NCBI GenBank assembly: GCA_937927565.1
Contig: CALBDV010000699.1
Location: 1 to 6,478, forward strand
Direction of reading: 5' to 3'
DNA length: 6,478 bases
From: an uncultured Holophagales bacterium
GTDB lineage: Bacteria; Acidobacteriota; Thermoanaerobaculia; UBA5066
The notes beneath the pieces are model-generated. The model saw only the letters and a list, made by a program, of their open reading frames with translations, did not search any database and was not told where the DNA came from. Positions 5,916 to 6,478 of the stretch are shown here, piece by piece; position 1 is the first letter of the stretch; every line of letters starts with the position of its first letter. The translations under genes were made by a program, and so were the position numbers.

Positions 5916-6478
5916 CTGCGGAGGTCCACCGCTTCCCGCGCCCCCCGCGGCGAGACGGCGTGGATGCTCGCGTCGGCCTCGACGCCGAGAGCCCGGAAGG
6001 CCCTCTCGGCCGCCTTTGCGATCTTCGCGGGAGCGGGGCCATCCTCTGAGAGGGCGAGGATCGTCGGGCCGGCGCCGGAGAGGGCCCATCCGAGGGCGCC
6101 CGCCTTCTTCATCGCGGCGGTCACCTCGTCCCAGCCCGGAACCAGGGCGCGGCGGCGCGGCTCGGCGATCCGGTCGCTCCCCATCCACCTCCCTGCGGCC
6201 GCGAGGTCGCCGCGATGGAGGGCGTCGATCAGGGCAGCCAGTGCGGCCGCCTGGCGCGTCGCGTCGGAGAGGGGGATCTCGCGCGGGAGAACACGGCGGG
6301 CGTCCTTGGTTTCCAGCTCGGCATCGGGGTGGACGAGGACGAGCCGGAGGCCGGGAGGGACGGGGAGCGAGATCGGCGGGACGAAGTCGGCGGGGTCGGA
6401 TGACGGGACGAGGACGAGACCTCCGAGGATCGAGGCGAACCCGTTGTCGCCGTGCCAGGAGCCGTCGGCGGCGTGCTC
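5912..6478 (-). CDS. thrB: Homoserine kinase, C-terminal part (5' end beyond window)
   Basis: The frame is open from the right edge to TGA at 5914-5912 and encodes the last 188 residues. It belongs to the GHMP kinase family and is expected to phosphorylate L-homoserine with ATP, giving the substrate of threonine synthase, encoded next door. Visible family features are HGDNGFASILGG at fragment residues 9-20, LVLVHPDAELETKDARRVLP at 46-65, the region IAEPRRRALVPG at 104-115, and the C-terminal GHMP glycine motif ALGWALSGAGPTILAL at 128-143. Compared with the usual length of about 300 residues, roughly 110-120 N-terminal residues, including the ATP-binding PxxxGLGSSAA-type loop, lie outside the window. 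The stop overlaps the GTG of thrC by four bases, and a homoserine dehydrogenase gene upstream is plausible but not seen. An internal ATG at 6184 is not the true start, since conserved sequence continues upstream of it. Confidence 0.93.
   Translation of the reverse strand, partial: EHAADGSWHGDNGFASILGGLVLVPSSDPADFVPPISLPVPPGLRLVLVHPDAELETKDARRVLPREIPLSDATRQAAALAALIDALHRGDLAAAGRWMGSDRIAEPRRRALVPGWDEVTAAMKKAGALGWALSGAGPTILALSEDGPAPAKIAKAAERAFRALGVEADASIHAVSPRGAREAVDLRR

Noticed and set aside
5916..6188. Upstream extension of the threonine synthase frame
   Set aside because: It overlaps conserved homoserine kinase sequence in another frame. The GTG at 5915 directly precedes the zinc ribbon and overlaps the thrB stop in the usual operon fashion.
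1..6478. Search for a novel defence, mobile or RNA-guided system
   Set aside because: No direct-repeat array, transposase, integrase, terminal repeats, tRNA or structured ncRNA was seen. The genes are a secreted GWxTD/VWA protein, a cysteine desulfurase, a zinc-ribbon/FHA protein and threonine biosynthesis.

Overview
The window reads as a high-G+C bacterial chromosome segment with ordinary, densely packed housekeeping genes and one large lineage-specific secreted protein. The most telling gene for origin is the left-hand one. It combines a GWxTD-type domain, Ig-like repeats and the start of a 'VWFA-related' domain, an architecture typical of Acidobacteriota (for example Thermoanaerobaculia-like lineages). 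Strongly G/C-ending codon use (GTC, CTC, GAC, TCG) fits this. The assignment rests on remembered family distribution, not on a search, so it is tentative.

Layout. (1) Positions 1-2486, minus strand: a large exported GWxTD/VWA protein, cut off at the left edge inside its VWA domain. It is missed by simple ORF calling because its stop lies outside the window. (2) 2487-2618: a 132-bp divergent intergenic region. It holds a strong Shine-Dalgarno for the left gene, two short inverted repeats and a candidate -10 box for the right gene. (3) 2619-3791, plus: a class I (NifS/IscS-type) cysteine desulfurase. (4) 3792-3914: a spacer with a GGCGCC hairpin and a good sigma70-like promoter. (5) 3915-4607, plus: a small signalling-type protein with an N-terminal zinc ribbon, a Pro/Ala-rich linker and a C-terminal FHA domain, starting at TTG. 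(6) 4611-5915, minus: threonine synthase with an N-terminal zinc ribbon. (7) 5912-6478, minus: the C-terminal part of homoserine kinase, cut by the right edge.

How they work together. thrB and thrC overlap by four bases (GTGA) and form the end of a threonine biosynthesis operon read leftward: homoserine to O-phosphohomoserine to threonine. That operon converges on the FHA gene with only 3 bp between stop codons. The cysteine desulfurase and FHA genes lie in the same direction but appear to have separate promoters. The desulfurase and the GWxTD/VWA gene are divergent. No functional link between the desulfurase, the FHA protein and the threonine genes is visible.

I see no tRNA, rRNA, CRISPR array, insertion sequence or defence system. 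The points most worth a second look are the internal duplication and degenerate signature in the GWxTD/VWA protein, a possible phospho-switch motif in the FHA protein, and the small regulatory structures between the divergent genes.
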